Part shown: piece by piece, positions 1 through 12,500 of the stretch
How positions within the stretch are numbered: the stretch's first letter is position 1
Layout of the letters: every line of letters starts with the position of its first letter
NCBI GenBank assembly: GCA_026873275.1
Contig: JANTUC010000002.1
Location: forward strand, 558,001 to 622,000
Direction of reading: 5' to 3'
Source of the DNA: Pseudopithomyces maydicus
Taxonomy: Eukaryota; Ascomycota; Dothideomycetes; Pleosporales; Didymosphaeriaceae
DNA length: 64,000 nt
The notes under the pieces: model-generated
Told to the model about the DNA's origin: nothing
The model's database searches: none
The model's input: the letters and a program-made list of their open reading frames with translations, nothing else
Position numbers and translations under genes: made by a program

Positions 1-2517
1 GTTTGACACGGGTAACGACCTTGTTGGCAGCTACTCCGCAGACCTTAGCCACGTAAGCCTGAGTCTCCGAGGGATTTTGCGTGCTGCTGAAAATTTCCAT
101 CTCGCCGTCTTCGGGCTTCGGTACAGCGACACAGGCATTTGTTTCGAGGTAGAAGTGCTCTTGCCCACCCATACGAGCGATACCAGTGAAGACGTGATCC
201 GCTTCGGCGAAAGCTTTCTCAGTATCACCCTTCTTGATATGACGGAAGTGATTGAAGAAGCTTTCCTTCTCGATGGCCTCCTCTATCGTGAAGATTGCGG
301 GCAATTCCTCATACTCGATCATGACAGCTCTAGCCGCATCTTCGGCACGCTTCGCCGTGTCGGCAAGGATCATACCGATTGGCTGGCCAGCCGTGAAGAC
401 TTCGTCAATGGCAAAGAATGTCTCGTCGCAGGCAGGTGCACCCCAATAGTTGGCTTCTGGTGTGGCGACGTCCGTGTGATCGACCCAGCCAACTACGCCC
501 GGAAGATCGAGAGCAGGTTCGGGATCGACCTTGACAAGTTTGGCGTGTGCTTTGGTCGAGAGAACGAGGTGACCGTAAAGCTCGTTCTTCTGCAAAGGAA
601 TGTCGTCTGTGTATTGGGCTTCGCCAGTGCACTGCTTCATCGCAGCAACGTGAGGCGCTTCCCTTCCTAGGATCTTTTGCTGGTATGCTTCTCCAGCCTT
701 GTGGTCTTTCTCGCCGACGCTGATTTCTCGCTCGATTTCACCGACAGCCTGAGTGTCTATTTCCGCCTGGTCCGCGTTCAGCTCAGTCAGTACCTCGTGG
801 TAAAATTTGTAGAAGAAGCCAAGGGCGAGCGTCTTTCTATATGTCGCCATACCACCAGGGACGCCAAACCGCAGGTCGAAGTCTTCTTCCAATGCTCCCA
901 TGACACCTTCCAGTGTCTTGAGATCTGTGAATTTCTTGCCTTGAAGAAACGTCATAGCCTTCTTTGCAGCAATGGTAGTTGGGGCCATGCCACCGTAGAC
1001 CAAATCTACGCTTTGCACAACATCGCCTTCATCCAAAGACAAGCGTAGTGCAGCGTTCACAATAGCGATATCATCATCTTTCCTCTTCGCTTGCTTGTAC
1101 GCACGCATAAATTCGCCCTTCTCTTTCGCAATCGGGATCTTGACACTTGCGATAATGCCGTCTGGTGGAAGCGCAGTCGCTCGGTAACCTTTGAAGAAAG
1201 TCGACATGGGTATCTCGGTTGTCTCCTTCAACGTCTTCGCCACCAGAATGGAATTGCTTGCCACGAATACAGGGTTAAGATCGGAAATAGGACTCGCTGT
1301 TGCCAGATTGCCAGCTGGGGTGCCCACATTCCTGATCTGTCTTCCAGCAAAGTACCGGATCTGCTTTAGTATCGCACCGAAGGGTTGGCCCTTGGCTTCT
1401 CCGTAATGTTCGAGCGCTTTTCGGCAAATCTCCTCGAGATCGGTCAACACCACGTTCCCGCCAATCTCAAGGTAGTCATCGTGAAATGTGAATTGCCGCA
1501 ACTCAGCAATATCGCCTACGAAGACTGAGGCGCTGTAGTTCTGGGCTTTGAACTTGATCTCGATTTGCGTTTCTGTACTTCCACCAATGATCTTAGCGGA
1601 AGGATATGCGTTCTTGATCTCGAGAAGCTGCTGTACGGTCACCGGTCTGTACCACTTCTTTCTCTTGTTGCCGAATGCTAATGCTTTGTATTCATGCTTG
1701 CGGAGTTGTGGAGGGAAAATTAGCTCGGTGTCAGGCTTGTACTCGATAAAGCCAGGTGGAGTAAATCTTTTGATCGGTTGAGCATCAGCATCTTCCCCAT
1801 TACTCTTGCAGCATCCACCATTTGCGCCCTTCTCCATGCAGCACCCGCTGCCGCCATTTGTCGTAGCCTTTCCGCATCCTGTCTTGACGCTAAAGCTTTG
1901 GGCAGCGTCTAATATAGGTCTGTAGCCTGTGCACCGACATAGGTTACCATCGAAGGCTTCCTCAACGTCATGTTCGGATGGGGCGTCGTTGTTGCGGAGG
2001 AGCGCGTAAAGGCTCATGACGATGCCTGGGGTACAGAAACCGCACTGGCTCCCATTTCCTTTTGCTATCCTCTCCTGGGCCGGGTGTGGTCTTTTCACAT
2101 TGCCGATTCCCTCCACTGTTATAACATGTTTACCATCTACACTGACGAGTGGCGCGAGGCATGCGTTTACGGACGCGTGGTATATTTTCTTCGTTGTGGG
2201 ATTGTATTGTGATACCACCTGATATTAATTAGCTCGCTGTCATTTATTTATGGCTGTTTCTGGGGTATAAGAATGGGCGAACGTACAACAGTGCAAGCAC
2301 CACACCCTCCCTCTGCACAGCCCAGCTTCGTTCCCGTAAGCCCAATACCTCTGAGGTATTCTAAAAGTGTGACTTCTGGATCCGCCGTATCCAATACAAC
2401 CTTGGTTCCATTAAGATAAAAACGCAGGGTATCATCATAAGCAGCAGTCGCCTCATCCAGAGCCCGCAGCGCGTCATTGGACACTGCCGGCTGCGGTGAG
2501 ATCAATCCCGGGGCCAT
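1..2517 (-). CDS. hxA: Xanthine dehydrogenase (purine hydroxylase), C-terminus cut by window edge
   Basis: Molybdo-flavoenzyme that oxidises hypoxanthine to xanthine and xanthine to urate in purine catabolism. Exon 1 runs 2517-2287 and exon 2 from 2218 to the edge; the 68-bp intron has donor GTACGT and acceptor CAG. The N-terminus has a plant-type 2Fe-2S domain (GCAEGGCGACTVV, formed across the intron) and the second cluster domain (CGFCTPG, then CRCTGYRPI). Next come the FAD domain (IGGSTETQIEIKF, VGTPAGNLATASPISDLNP) and the start of the molybdopterin domain (YTDDIPLQKNELYGHLV). About 816 residues of a family near 1350 are present. A Cys/Gly-rich insert lies between the Fe-S and FAD domains. 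I chose ATG 2517; the frame stays open to a TTG at 2532, and a CAG about 30 bases upstream could be the acceptor of an unseen upstream exon. Confidence 0.95.
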
Positions 2518-3326
2518 CTTGAGCGCGGGCAAAGTCTCGACTGCAATCTGTAAAATCAGGAATTGAGCAAAGGAACAAGGACAAGATCAAGGAGGCATTG
2601 AACGAAGAGGATAGATTAGAGACACAAAGCCGCCGTGGTGTGGGGAAAGTAAACTAGCTGAGATAGCCATACTGAGCCGCGGCAAACCTACGGTGACCTA
2701 ATCCCTACGTGACTAGCTTGCAAAAAGTAATAAACCAATTACGAACGCCGAGTTGAATCTTATCGCGATGACCAGACAATTCGCACGCGTGGGTTTCGGC
2801 GGTCGCCGCTTCGTTCCTCGCTTGTCGCGTGCCCCTCATCGTGCATAAGGATCGCCGCGCTTGTCGCATATGGATTAGTGCTTCACGTGACATCATCTCG
2901 AGTCCTGGGCCTTGCAGCTCTGGACGAACGCCACCTGCAGACTGAAGGAATCCTAGAGTCACGATGGCTTTTTGCAAATTCGGGGAGGCACCTATTGCGA
3001 GGCCATGTCATCAATTGGCACGCCAGCTCATTTGAATCCGCGTTCACATGTACTACAAAGAAGCTTTGAAATATATACATGTTGATTAAATATTACATGA
3101 ATGCACATGCGCGGTCAGTACCTGAATAGTACTTGTACACAGGCTCAATGAGCCCTTGAGCCTATTATGCACCTCGATGTCGATACCAGATATTCCGCGA
3201 ATCCACCCACCCCACGTTACATTATCTATATTCTTACAAATGCCCAAAGATCATTTTCAACATCATTAGAAACGCCTCCATCAATAATCCGCCATCTCCG
3301 TATCATACACAACATTGCCTCCTCTT
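2518..3326. other. Intergenic region between xanthine dehydrogenase 5' end and mtc5 3' end
   Basis: Shared flank holding the promoter of the leftward xanthine dehydrogenase gene and the 3' end of the leftward mtc5 gene. No ORF here resembles a gene. The part from about 3060 to 3330 is AT-richer and probably carries the mtc5 3' UTR. Confidence 0.5.
2796..2809. promoter_or_regulatory. Possible UaY-type site upstream of xanthine dehydrogenase
   Basis: The sequence TCGG-N6-CCGC lies about 280 bases upstream of the xanthine dehydrogenase ATG. It differs by one base from TCGG-N6-CCGA, the site described for the purine-pathway activator UaY in Aspergillus. HGATAR motifs, the GATA-factor target, occur nearby on either strand (AGATAG near 2658, CGATAA near 2764). 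Family knowledge makes this plausible because purine hydroxylase is induced by UaY and AreA, but short motifs arise by chance. Confidence 0.3.
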
Positions 3327-6300
3327 CTAAAAGTAACTCTTCCCCGTCAATCTCGCCTTCCTCTTCCCCTTTTTCTTCTTCTCTTTTCCCTCCTTCGCCT
3401 GACTCGCCACCGAGCTCTCATCAAACTCATGCCTGTACGCTCTCTCCGCCCTGGTGCTCGCTTCTTCGTCAACATCCACCTCAGACAGCCACCTCCCCTG
3501 CTCGTGATCTTCCCAATTGCGCACGCCCTCGAGGAACTCTTCGATGCGGCTACGCTCATGGGACGTCTCGAAGCCGCACCCACACCCGCATCCAACTACG
3601 CAATCACTCTCGTCGAAACTTTGGTCGTGATTCATGCAGTTGAAATGCGCGACGTGCCCGCAGGAAGGACAAAGATAGAAACGCCCTGAGACCCGGATCC
3701 AACAAATGGTACATGTGTATACCTCTTCTTTTTGTATTTTATTGCGAGGGGACTGTGAAGGTGGGGCGTTGACGGAGGAGCGGCCGGAGACATTGCTGGT
3801 TCCGCGGGACAGCGACGGGCGAGAGCCTCTGTGCCCTTGGTATGAAGGAGTGAGCTTTGTGTCGCCGATTGGAAGACTGAACGGGTCATTCGAGGGCTCT
3901 ACAGTGGGCGTTGTGATGCTGAGTGTCAAGTATTGTTCTGAGGATATAAACACGTCCGGAGGTGGAGCAGGGACTTCATTGGTGGCAGGAAATGAAGTTC
4001 CAGGCGTGAACTCTGTGGCCTCGGGATTGAAAGAGAAAGCCCGAGGGAAGAAAGCGGCGAACGACGAAACTGAGTGTTGCTGTTGATTGGCGGTGGTGCG
4101 AGGGTGGAAGCTCGAGAAAGAGCGCGAGAAAGTGTGCGTGAATCGCCGCGAATATCATCTCTCTTGAGTGCTAGATGCATTGAGCCAGTGTTGCTCGCGG
4201 GCGAACTTTCAAAAGGGAAGTAAGAGACGAGACCATTGAACTTGAGCACTTCTGCTCTCCTGCTAACGAGGCCCCAACAGCCCAGCATCTCCGCGTATTG
4301 CTCCCTCCATGCCCGGTATAGCCACTCCTTGGACATGTCAAGTAGTGGCGCGCTCACACAAGCCTCTTCGTCGAACTTGTCTTGATTTTTCAGTGTGACC
4401 TTGATCTGCGAACTACCATTATCATTTACACATAATGGTATCGGTATGGTATGTTCGGAGGTGACATCTGGCGCTACAGCATCATACTCGGAATCAGAGT
4501 CTGACAGATAACCAACATTGATGCGCTCAGCCTGTCCAAAACTAGCTCTCTTTGCCTGTTTTGCGCGCGGCGTGGAAAGATTTCGCTCATGGCTTCCGCT
4601 GCTGTAAAACGTTGCCGTGCCCCATGTCACACCGCTCGTGGGTAAGCTTGTAGAAAGATCATCTGGGCGCGACTTGACCGGCGGTGAGGCCGATATGAAA
4701 GACTTGCCAAGATTTGCCAGAGCGTTGGATATACCTGCACTAGATATCTTTTTGCCAAACGTCTGAGTCTGTTCCGGGCTCGTCGAGTAAGGGGTGTTCG
4801 CTGTAGTTGCACTTCGAAATGTCGGTGCTCGTGATAGATTTGGAGGTGTGTTTCCTGTAGAGTTTGTGGAATAAGGTGTTACTGCTCCAAGTCAGTGCAT
4901 GTTCGATGATAGGGAAGGTGATCTTACCAGATTCCGAAGGCTGGTCACTACTCCATGGCCCATTGCTTGAACCATGCGAACCATACGTATCAAGTCCCCT
5001 AGAAAGCCTATGCCAGCCGAATTCGTAAGTAGGGGTGGCGGATTTCAAATGAGCAGGCGTAGAGACGCCAGATACGGACGATGTAAACATGGACCAGGCG
5101 GCATCGGGAGAAGCAAAATAATCAAGTGAGAAAGCGGGCGCCTCCATCGACATGGGCAAGTGAGATTGTCTCGTCTTGGCTATGGCACTGGGGACGCCTT
5201 CCCTCGCGGCCGGCTCCGAAAACACACAACTCAGCATGGCCAGCATCTGGGTGTCCGCTCTTTTCTCGAAATGGTCAAACAAGGCCGGGATTATCCATGT
5301 CGCAATCGGATGGTGTCCCCATTTTACACGTCCTCTCAGTTTGGGATTCGTCACGTTGTCCGCTTCGTCGAATTGCAGATCCAAGCCACTGTCTTTTCTT
5401 TTTATTTTGACAAGTGCGCGTCGGGCGAGTACAAGGACCTGGTCTCTCCGGTGTTGCTGTGGCAGGATCTCCAGAGGGACCTCGTTGGTCAGGATGAGTT
5501 TGCAGAGCAACCAAATATCCGCCAAATCCTCAAATCCATGTTTCCTAGCGACCTCTGAATTATGCAAGCAAACAGTCGGGCCGTCACCAAATATCAAGTA
5601 CTCCTCTGCGAGAATCCTTTTGCTTGGGATGAACTCGGCAATCGCGTCAGTTCGAATAGTGATGACTGCCTTCGTCTTGTACGCATTGATCGGATCTATG
5701 GACGATGGCAAGGACGCCTTTGTGTTGAGTCGCGAGGAGAGCTTCTGCCACGGTAGCGGAGGTAGGAAATCCCTAAAAACCACATCGCTTTCGGACCCTG
5801 AGGACGATGATGGCGACGAGGATGACTCCCAGGAGACATGAGACGAACCAGGAGACTCGGATCCATGAGCTGCTGCGATTCGACCAAAGGTCTCGAATAT
5901 ATCATCTTTAGAAGGATTTTGTTTCAAGTGTCGTGGGAGCCTAATGGGAGCAGCCGTCTGCCCAAGAGCCGATCCCGATGTGATCATGTTCTGACCGGTC
6001 CAGGCTGGGCGTGGGAAACGGACGGTCAGGATCTTGCCAGAATTAGACCACCGGACTAACGTCTGGGCAGGAAGAGGTATATTAGTATTTGAATGTTGTG
6101 AAAGCATCAGATCTTTGTTCAATTCACCCGTGTCATAGTCGTCATCCTCCTCTTCTTCGCTTGAGCTCTCTTCCAAGGGAGTCTGAGCAGGAATATCAGT
6201 TTCATGAGTGGGTTCAATGATATCTTCGAGATCCACATCTCCTAACGCATATGACAACACGGCACCTAGTGATGGCTGCCCCTTGCACGCGTAAGTGTGG

Positions 6301-8316
6301 GCGATCTCGTCAAGACCAGCTCTAAGATGGTCTATCATGAGCGGAGCAATAGCAGCCGTTGTCTTCTCAAAAGTTATATCGAGCGGATATATATATTTAT
6401 CCTCATCGACGCCCTCGGTAGTGCCGGGGTAGTGGTCTGGGAATAGAATAGTTAGGCGGAGGAACACATTTTTGCGAATCGGTTCTTGAGCCTCGCCCAG
6501 CGGAGCTTCTAGATCGCCCCAGGGTGCCTTGAACGCGACCACGATTCTCCGAAAACGGGGATCGAATTCTTCGAACGAAACGTTGGGATACTTCTGGCCC
6601 ACAGCTTTGACCTCGGCAGCCAGGTCGTAACCCTCGCTGTCCTCGTTGGCAGGGGTATTGCCATCGCTCTCGGTCCTGCGTCTCTCAATGTTGACATTGT
6701 GCATCCACGTGACGCTTGATACCACGCGTTGGCCGGGATTACGTCTCACGGTACGAGCAGTCATGGTAGCGCGGTGCTGTCCTTGGAATAGGCTGGTCGG
6801 GCCTACTTGGGGGAGACTTGAGTTCTTCAGGAGAGAAGATAGCGCACCTCCACTAGACTTGGCTCGTGTTCTATCTATTTGATGGTCATCACGAGGAAGC
6901 GCCGGTCCGTTAGCGAAGGTGATGTATTGAGCGCCTTTTCGCGTGGAACTGAGTGGATCAGACACCGACTGCCCCTTTTCAAAGCCGACAGCTTGTTTCA
7001 GCGTATTCGACGAGATGCTGTAGAGACGCAACTTATGATCAGTGGCCCAAGTCACCAGCTGGAAATCACGATGATCGACCCCATCGTCGCAATTGCCACG
7101 CGAGCGCCAGAGAAACTCGTGGAGCCGGCGACCATCAGATTCATTGTTGGCGAAGGTGTGCTGGGGACGTGTAGTTTGTTGGAGGTACGTCTTCTGCTCG
7201 TACAGGCTGAGCGAGGCACTACCATGCTGAGGCATTGCAACGATGCCGTTAGGGAAAGGAGTGTGACGGGCACGCAGCAAGGGGTAGTCGGTGACAATGG
7301 TGCGGCTCGGCTTGTTGATGGTCTCAACAGTGCCGACCCCTTCCCACTGTTTGACAGTCTTATCGAGAGAGCATGTAAGCAGTTTGTCGGCATCCGTGCG
7401 ATGCCAATCGATTCCGTACACCTTATTGAAATGGGCATGAATGGTGGTAACTGGTTGTGCACCATGGCGGGTATCCCAGATGCGCACATAGCGGTCGTGT
7501 GACGAGGCCAGGATGTGCTCGTTCCGACGACTCCACTTAACCTGAGTCGCTCCTCCCTGCCAATCGGCAAAGGTGCCGGTAGGAGTGCGGAGATGCGAAG
7601 CTACAGTAGTGGGCGAGCGAAGATCCCAGGCCAAGATCTTGGTGTCGAGGGCACATGTTGCAAGGACATCTGGGTGGTGGGCGGAGAAGTTGATGTCGGT
7701 GATGATTCCCTGGTGAGCATCAAGCGTCAGCTGGATGGGTGCATGGTCCGAGGTGGCCTTCTGGTTGAGGTTGAAGATGACGGCCTTGTTGTTGTTGGTC
7801 GAGGCAACCCACTCGGCTCGGCAGGCAAAGGGCGACCACTGCACATCTGCAACCTCGAAGCCTATCCGGTGGCGGATGAAGCGCGGAGGCGAGTAGGGGC
7901 TATCCAGGTCGATGATGAGGAGGCCCTGGGTGCTGGATGGGATGGTTGGTCAGCGCACATTCAAGCAAGGGATGTTCAAGTGATGGTACAGATGCAGGTG
8001 GACAGGTAGATGATTTGGAAGTCTATTCAAGTATTCTGGCGGTGATACTCTCCGCAACTACAGCTACAAGCTCGTGAAGGGGGAGAAAAGGAGGACAGAG
8101 AAAAGACAGGATATGGCACGAGGTGTGGTTGGAAGCCGCAGGGGTCGTCGGTGGTGGTGCCCATGGATAGCAGAGCTACGAAGGGGGCACTTACCCGGCA
8201 AGCACGACATCGCGGCCGCTCGGGGAGATGGAGGCGGCGGTGTACTCCTCGTTGATGTCGAAGGTGACGTCCTTCTCGAAGGTGGGCGACTGGAAGGGCG
8301 TGGCCGGCCCGGCCAT
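3327..8316 (-). CDS. mtc5: WDR59/Mtc5 homologue, WD40-RWD-RING subunit of SEA/GATOR2
   Basis: SEA (GATOR2) subunit that controls TORC1 at the vacuole (family knowledge). Exons: 8316-8195 (MAGPATPFQSPTFEKDV start), 7932-4928, then 4881 onward. The 262-bp first intron and the 46-bp second intron both restore the frame exactly. The N-terminal half is a WD40 propeller (AHQGIITDINFS, ILAWDLRSP, RIWDTRHG, VKQWEG). An RWD domain follows near residue 440 (KYPNVSFEEFDPRFRRIVV). After acidic low-complexity stretches comes a C-terminal RING-like zinc domain (CTICWIRVSG, CPSCGHVAHFNCM, GCGCGCGF) and a Lys-rich tail. Between about 4160 and 4060 the frame changes by -1; this is either an unresolved intron or a lost base. 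WD40 plus RWD plus RING favours Mtc5/WDR59 over Rtc1/WDR24. Confidence 0.92.
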
Positions 8317-8645
8317 TTGGGCGGTTGCGGTTGCAGACCTGAGCTTGGGCGCCGGGGCCTGGGGCGGGAGCTGGAGCGGGAGCTGGAGCTGGAGCTGTCC
8401 AGAGAGGGCGGCGGCAGGCGACGGCGCGGGCGGGCAGACGCTAGAGGGGCCTCGCGGTATGGAAAGCCGCCAAGGGATAGGCCGGCTGCCGGACGCTTTC
8501 CCCTGCGAGCGTGGTCCCGCCCGCCGCCCAATCCGCGCTCCGCCCGCCAGCCCCATCCAGACGAAAGTTACGCCCCACCCCTGCAAACTGCAAAGCGGCA
8601 CCTGCTGACCAAGCCCCAGCCCTGCAGTCGCGGGGCACCGGCGCT

Positions 8646-8728
8646 ATGTCGCTTGAAGACGAGTAAGTCATCGTGCTTCCTTCATCCTCGTCGTCGTCGT
8701 TCGACTCTCTTCTGACACTGCCCCCAGC
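8646..8728 (+). promoter_or_regulatory. UBC13 5' leader: short uORF with overlapping candidate intron
   Basis: ATG at 8646 opens a six-codon uORF (MSLEDE, stop 8664-8666). Its last codons overlap a good donor, GTAAGT at 8663, followed by CTGAC and CCCCCAG ending at 8728. If this 66-bp leader intron is spliced, the uORF loses its stop and reads on across the UBC13 start in another frame. That would make splicing a possible switch on UBC13 translation. The signals are visible; the regulation is inference. Confidence 0.4.
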
Positions 8729-8765
8729 ACCGCCCCCAAGCGCTACAGCAAGCTCAGCGACCGCC

Positions 8766-9317
8766 ATGGCAGCCCTTCCCAAGAGGATCATCAAGGAGAC
8801 CGAAAGGTTGTCAAAGGAGCCCGTCCCAGGCATCTCGGCAGTCCCTCACGAGGACAATCTCCGCTACTTCGACGTGACCATCGATGGACCGGCTCAATCT
8901 CCCTACGAAGGTGTGTTGCTCCTTGCACCCTGCTGCTGCACCGCACGCTGACGTGTCTAGGGGGCGTTTTCAAGCTGGAGCTGTTTCTTCCGGACGACTA
9001 CCCAATGACCCCGCCGAAGGTCCGCTTCTTGACCAAGATCTACCACCCCAACATCGACCGTCTCGGGCGCATCTGCCTGGACGTCCTCAAGAGTGAGTCT
9101 TGTGACCTTGCGCCCACCTGTGCACCTTGCTGACCCCACCAGGCAACTGGTCTCCGGCCCTGCAAATCCGCACCATCCTCCTCTCGATTCAGGCTTTGCT
9201 GGGAGCCCCCAACCCCGACGACCCGCTGGCCAACGACGTCGCCCAGCAGTGGAAGGAAGACCAGAACCAGGCCATCGCCACCGCGAGGAGTGGACCGAGA
9301 AGTACGCCAAGGCCTGA
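8766..9317 (+). CDS. ubc13: Ubiquitin-conjugating enzyme E2 Ubc13 (frame broken near C-terminus)
   Basis: E2 that with an Mms2-type partner builds K63-linked ubiquitin chains in DNA damage tolerance (family knowledge). Exons 8766-8910, 8961-9092 and 9143-9317, with phase-matched introns. The product starts MAALPKRIIKETERL. HPN lies at residues 77-79 and the catalytic Cys at 87 in RLGRICLDVL, matching the position in other Ubc13 proteins. The frame is intact to AIATAR, then shifts: the expected EWTEKYAKA ending is present, but one base out of frame at the GG of 9287-9288. With one base added the protein would be 150 residues, the normal length. As written, the product would carry an unrelated tail. 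I treat this as a probable lost G. Confidence 0.93.
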
Positions 9318-9529
9318 TGTCCCTCGATGGCAAGACAATCGCCGTGGTGGAGGATGGCGAGAACCGCCGTCTCGCCCTCAATACCGATCCATGGGCTCTC
9401 CACCTCCCTGGCGATGGCGACGTGTTCGATGATAGCGACCGTGACCCTGTCGACGACACCACCTCGCCCGACGACGACTATGTGCTCAGGCCCCCCAAGC
9501 CAGTCGAGGCTTGGAGCCCAATCGAGTAG
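9317..9529 (+). CDS. Hypothetical 70-residue acidic ORF overlapping the UBC13 stop
   Basis: ATG at 9317 overlaps the restored-frame UBC13 stop as TGATG. The ORF starts MSLDGKTIAVVEDGENRRLA and is very acidic near the end (DDSDRDPVDDTT, SPDDDYVL). Its codons are GC-ending, as in real genes here. I know no homologue. It may be an open stretch of 3' UTR, a downstream cistron, or part of an alternative UBC13 tail. Confidence that it is translated is low. Confidence 0.3.
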   Translation: MSLDGKTIAVVEDGENRRLALNTDPWALHLPGDGDVFDDSDRDPVDDTTSPDDDYVLRPPKPVEAWSPIE

Positions 9530-12500
9530 CCCATCCCTACTCTTGCACCCCGAGCTGTCACCAGCTCTTCTACTATACCTTCTCTTGTACGATATACTGA
9601 TTTCCACCGCCTCTGCTTTAGCTGTCTTCAGCCTTGCATGGTAGCCTAACCCGTTGCCTTTGGTTGCACGGTAACTTGCGGCAGATTATGGGCTGGTTTG
9701 GCTAGATCGGAATGGTGTTTGGGGTCCCGATGATATCCCTGGTATTGAGTCCTCGCTCGGATTGCCTAAATGGTTAATGATGAATGACAAACACGAATTC
9801 TCTCCAACGTGCTGCTGATTTGTTGTTTACACTGTGCATTCGCTCGTGAGTTCCCTCGTAGAAAAAAGGTCCGATGAGAAATCTTGAACAGATGGACATG
9901 GTGATATGCAGCAGATCGTCCATGACCGTCATCTCGAACAACCTGTGGATCCATTCCAAGGTTGCAGTCGAGCCACGTGAGAGCTTGTATCATGTGCCCG
10001 TGGTGCAGCCCTGGAGGTGCGGGTACCCCCACAACTTCGAACGGCACCTCTCCTTCGTTGCGTCGCACTCCTCAATTCTCAAGTGCTTACAACAATAGCC
10101 ATTTCGGGGCGGCCCGAATATCCCCATTGCACCTTCCGTCGCCTTGCTGGTGGCCTTGGGCTCGACATGCTCTCTCTCTGTCTCTTAGCGTCCAGGTGCT
10201 CTCTCCTCGCGTTCACGCAGTCTGCCTCCTCACCCCACTTCCTCTGCTGCGCACACGTACGGTCTTTTGCAACACTTTTCGCTTCTTGGCTTTGCACGGC
10301 TACTACTAGGGGCCAAATGTACTGCCAGGGTGAGGACCAGTGCTCTTGCCACTTTCTGGCACACCCGACGATTTTCTGATACACCCCGTCTCCTCCGAGG
10401 TATTTACTGGACATGCCATGCACAGAGAGGCCCCCGCTGCACGCCACACGCTGGACTGACAAGCGGGGCTAGGCTGGTAGGGCTATACTGACGCTGTGCT
10501 CATAGGTGCGAGGTCGGACTTGGCAGAAGCAAGAGTCGCGGCTTCCTATGTTGGCTACATCTACCGATTCGGGGAAAGAGCATGTCCGTTAATTGGTAGG
10601 CAGGTATACAGAGCAGAACATCTCAAGTGTTACCCCGGTCAGGAAACCAGCGGAATTCGGTCCAGCAAGTACCTGAGGTATCATCGACCTTGGTTGGTGT
10701 TCCTTAAAAGAGGTATTTGGGTTTCCGGGTCAAGACGATGTTTGTTTATGCGAGCCGAAAGTACGTTGGAATTTCCGAATATACCTTGGGATGAACACAG
10801 CCACTGTTATGAGGGCAATTAATTCCCTAAGCTGGAGCGCAACAGGACCGGCCGATGCGGATTAGTTTCCAGGACTCCAATTCCCCGATCTGCGACAGGC
10901 TCGATTGCAGCTATTGATCACCATCAATCGCAGCAGAAGACCCATAAAGCACCGATATGTAGTCCTCGTGCGAAAAACGACGGCTGCCGACAATACGGGT
11001 CGATCCTGCTCCGCGTGCAGGAACCACTCGGCTGCCTATCTTCCCTACATCCAATGTCAGCAATCCAGAAACCCAAGCTTCTATGCTGAGAAGGAAAATG
11101 TCGATACATGGCTCAGACGTATTAGAGTTGTCGCACATCGAGTTCCACAGCGATTAACTTGGGATCTCATACGAAGTATATGTACATCATCATCGCCGTA
11201 TGTCGTCGGAAATTCTGAAAGAAAGCATACACGTACGGAGAGGGTTTTCGTACACACTGCTGGCGGTATGAGATTGGCAGGTATCGCCGAGCTGAGCATC
11301 CAGGATGGGTCTGCCTTGATCGCTCTTGGGATCAGCGAAACACGCAATTAATGTACCGTCGGTGACTCACTTTTATGTACGGCAAAGATTGAGTCGATTC
11401 CATTCCTCTTAACCAAATCCTGGGATCGTTGCCGTATAATGAGTGCGGCAGTCGGACCAAGAAATTTGGTGATGTATACAACCGTTGAGCAAAAAGACAT
11501 CTCCAGATGCTAGCTTCGACAATGACGCTACATCTACAAGAAGCCCCACAGCCGTCATGTAGATGCCGCCATGTCTTTGCTCATGTTGCATGCGATTGAT
11601 GCCCTCGTCTCGTTCCCCATCGGGTAGTATCGCGCATCACTTCGTATCATTTTCTCCTGAAGTCCTGATTCAGGTTGTACGAAGGGGCGAAATCCTCCAG
11701 CAGGAGGCCCACAGTGTCGTATAAATTGCCGTCACACCGAGGACCAAGCTGAGCAAGCCTGGAGTAGATGTAGCATGACTATCTAGGGTCACAGTACTTC
11801 TTGCTTCCAAATTTGAGGATCAGTCGCTTGCGGGCAGTCAATGGAGTGTTTACATACTTAGTCGGTGGCGAGTTTATTGCTCGTACGAGCCGTCTAGAGA
11901 TCCCTCCAGGTAGTACCTGGGCTTCTTGGAGATCTTCAGAACTTCTGATGTCTCCCATTGTGGGAAGACAGTCGGTTGAGAAGACATCGACCTCCGACGG
12001 GCCCGCGAGAAAATGTGGTGATTAATCTATCACCTTTGAGCCCCGCTGACGGTCGGCTCCAAGGGTCGGGGTCGGCAGGGTAGCCGGTTGAATGCTCAAA
12101 GCAGTATAACTTTGCAGGCTCTGTTTTTACGAATTACTCTCGCCAATGCTCTAGAGACAAAAGAAGTTCTGGTAGGGTCAGTGCATGAGGGGTCGGTCGT
12201 CCAACGCAGTGTAAGAGTTGGAGAGCTAAGCCTACATTATACAAGTAATGGGGGACTTGGATCGTTTCTCACTGAGAGCGGAGGTCAACGTCTTGAGGAT
12301 GGGCCACTGCGGTTGAACCCTTGAAATGGCTACACACGCTGAACTCATGCGAAAGGCTCATTGAACTGAGACAGCTGAATATACGACACGTCACCGCACG
12401 CGAAGGCCGCGTTGGGAGCCCAAAGGCTCTAGACATGCTGCTGCTGAGCGTTCATCCTCACCCTGTGCATCGATCTTTTTGGATTCAAAGACTTCTCGAC

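Noticed and set aside
77..2212. Several + strand ORFs across the left end
   Set aside because: They are antisense to the continuous xanthine dehydrogenase frame, which carries all family motifs.
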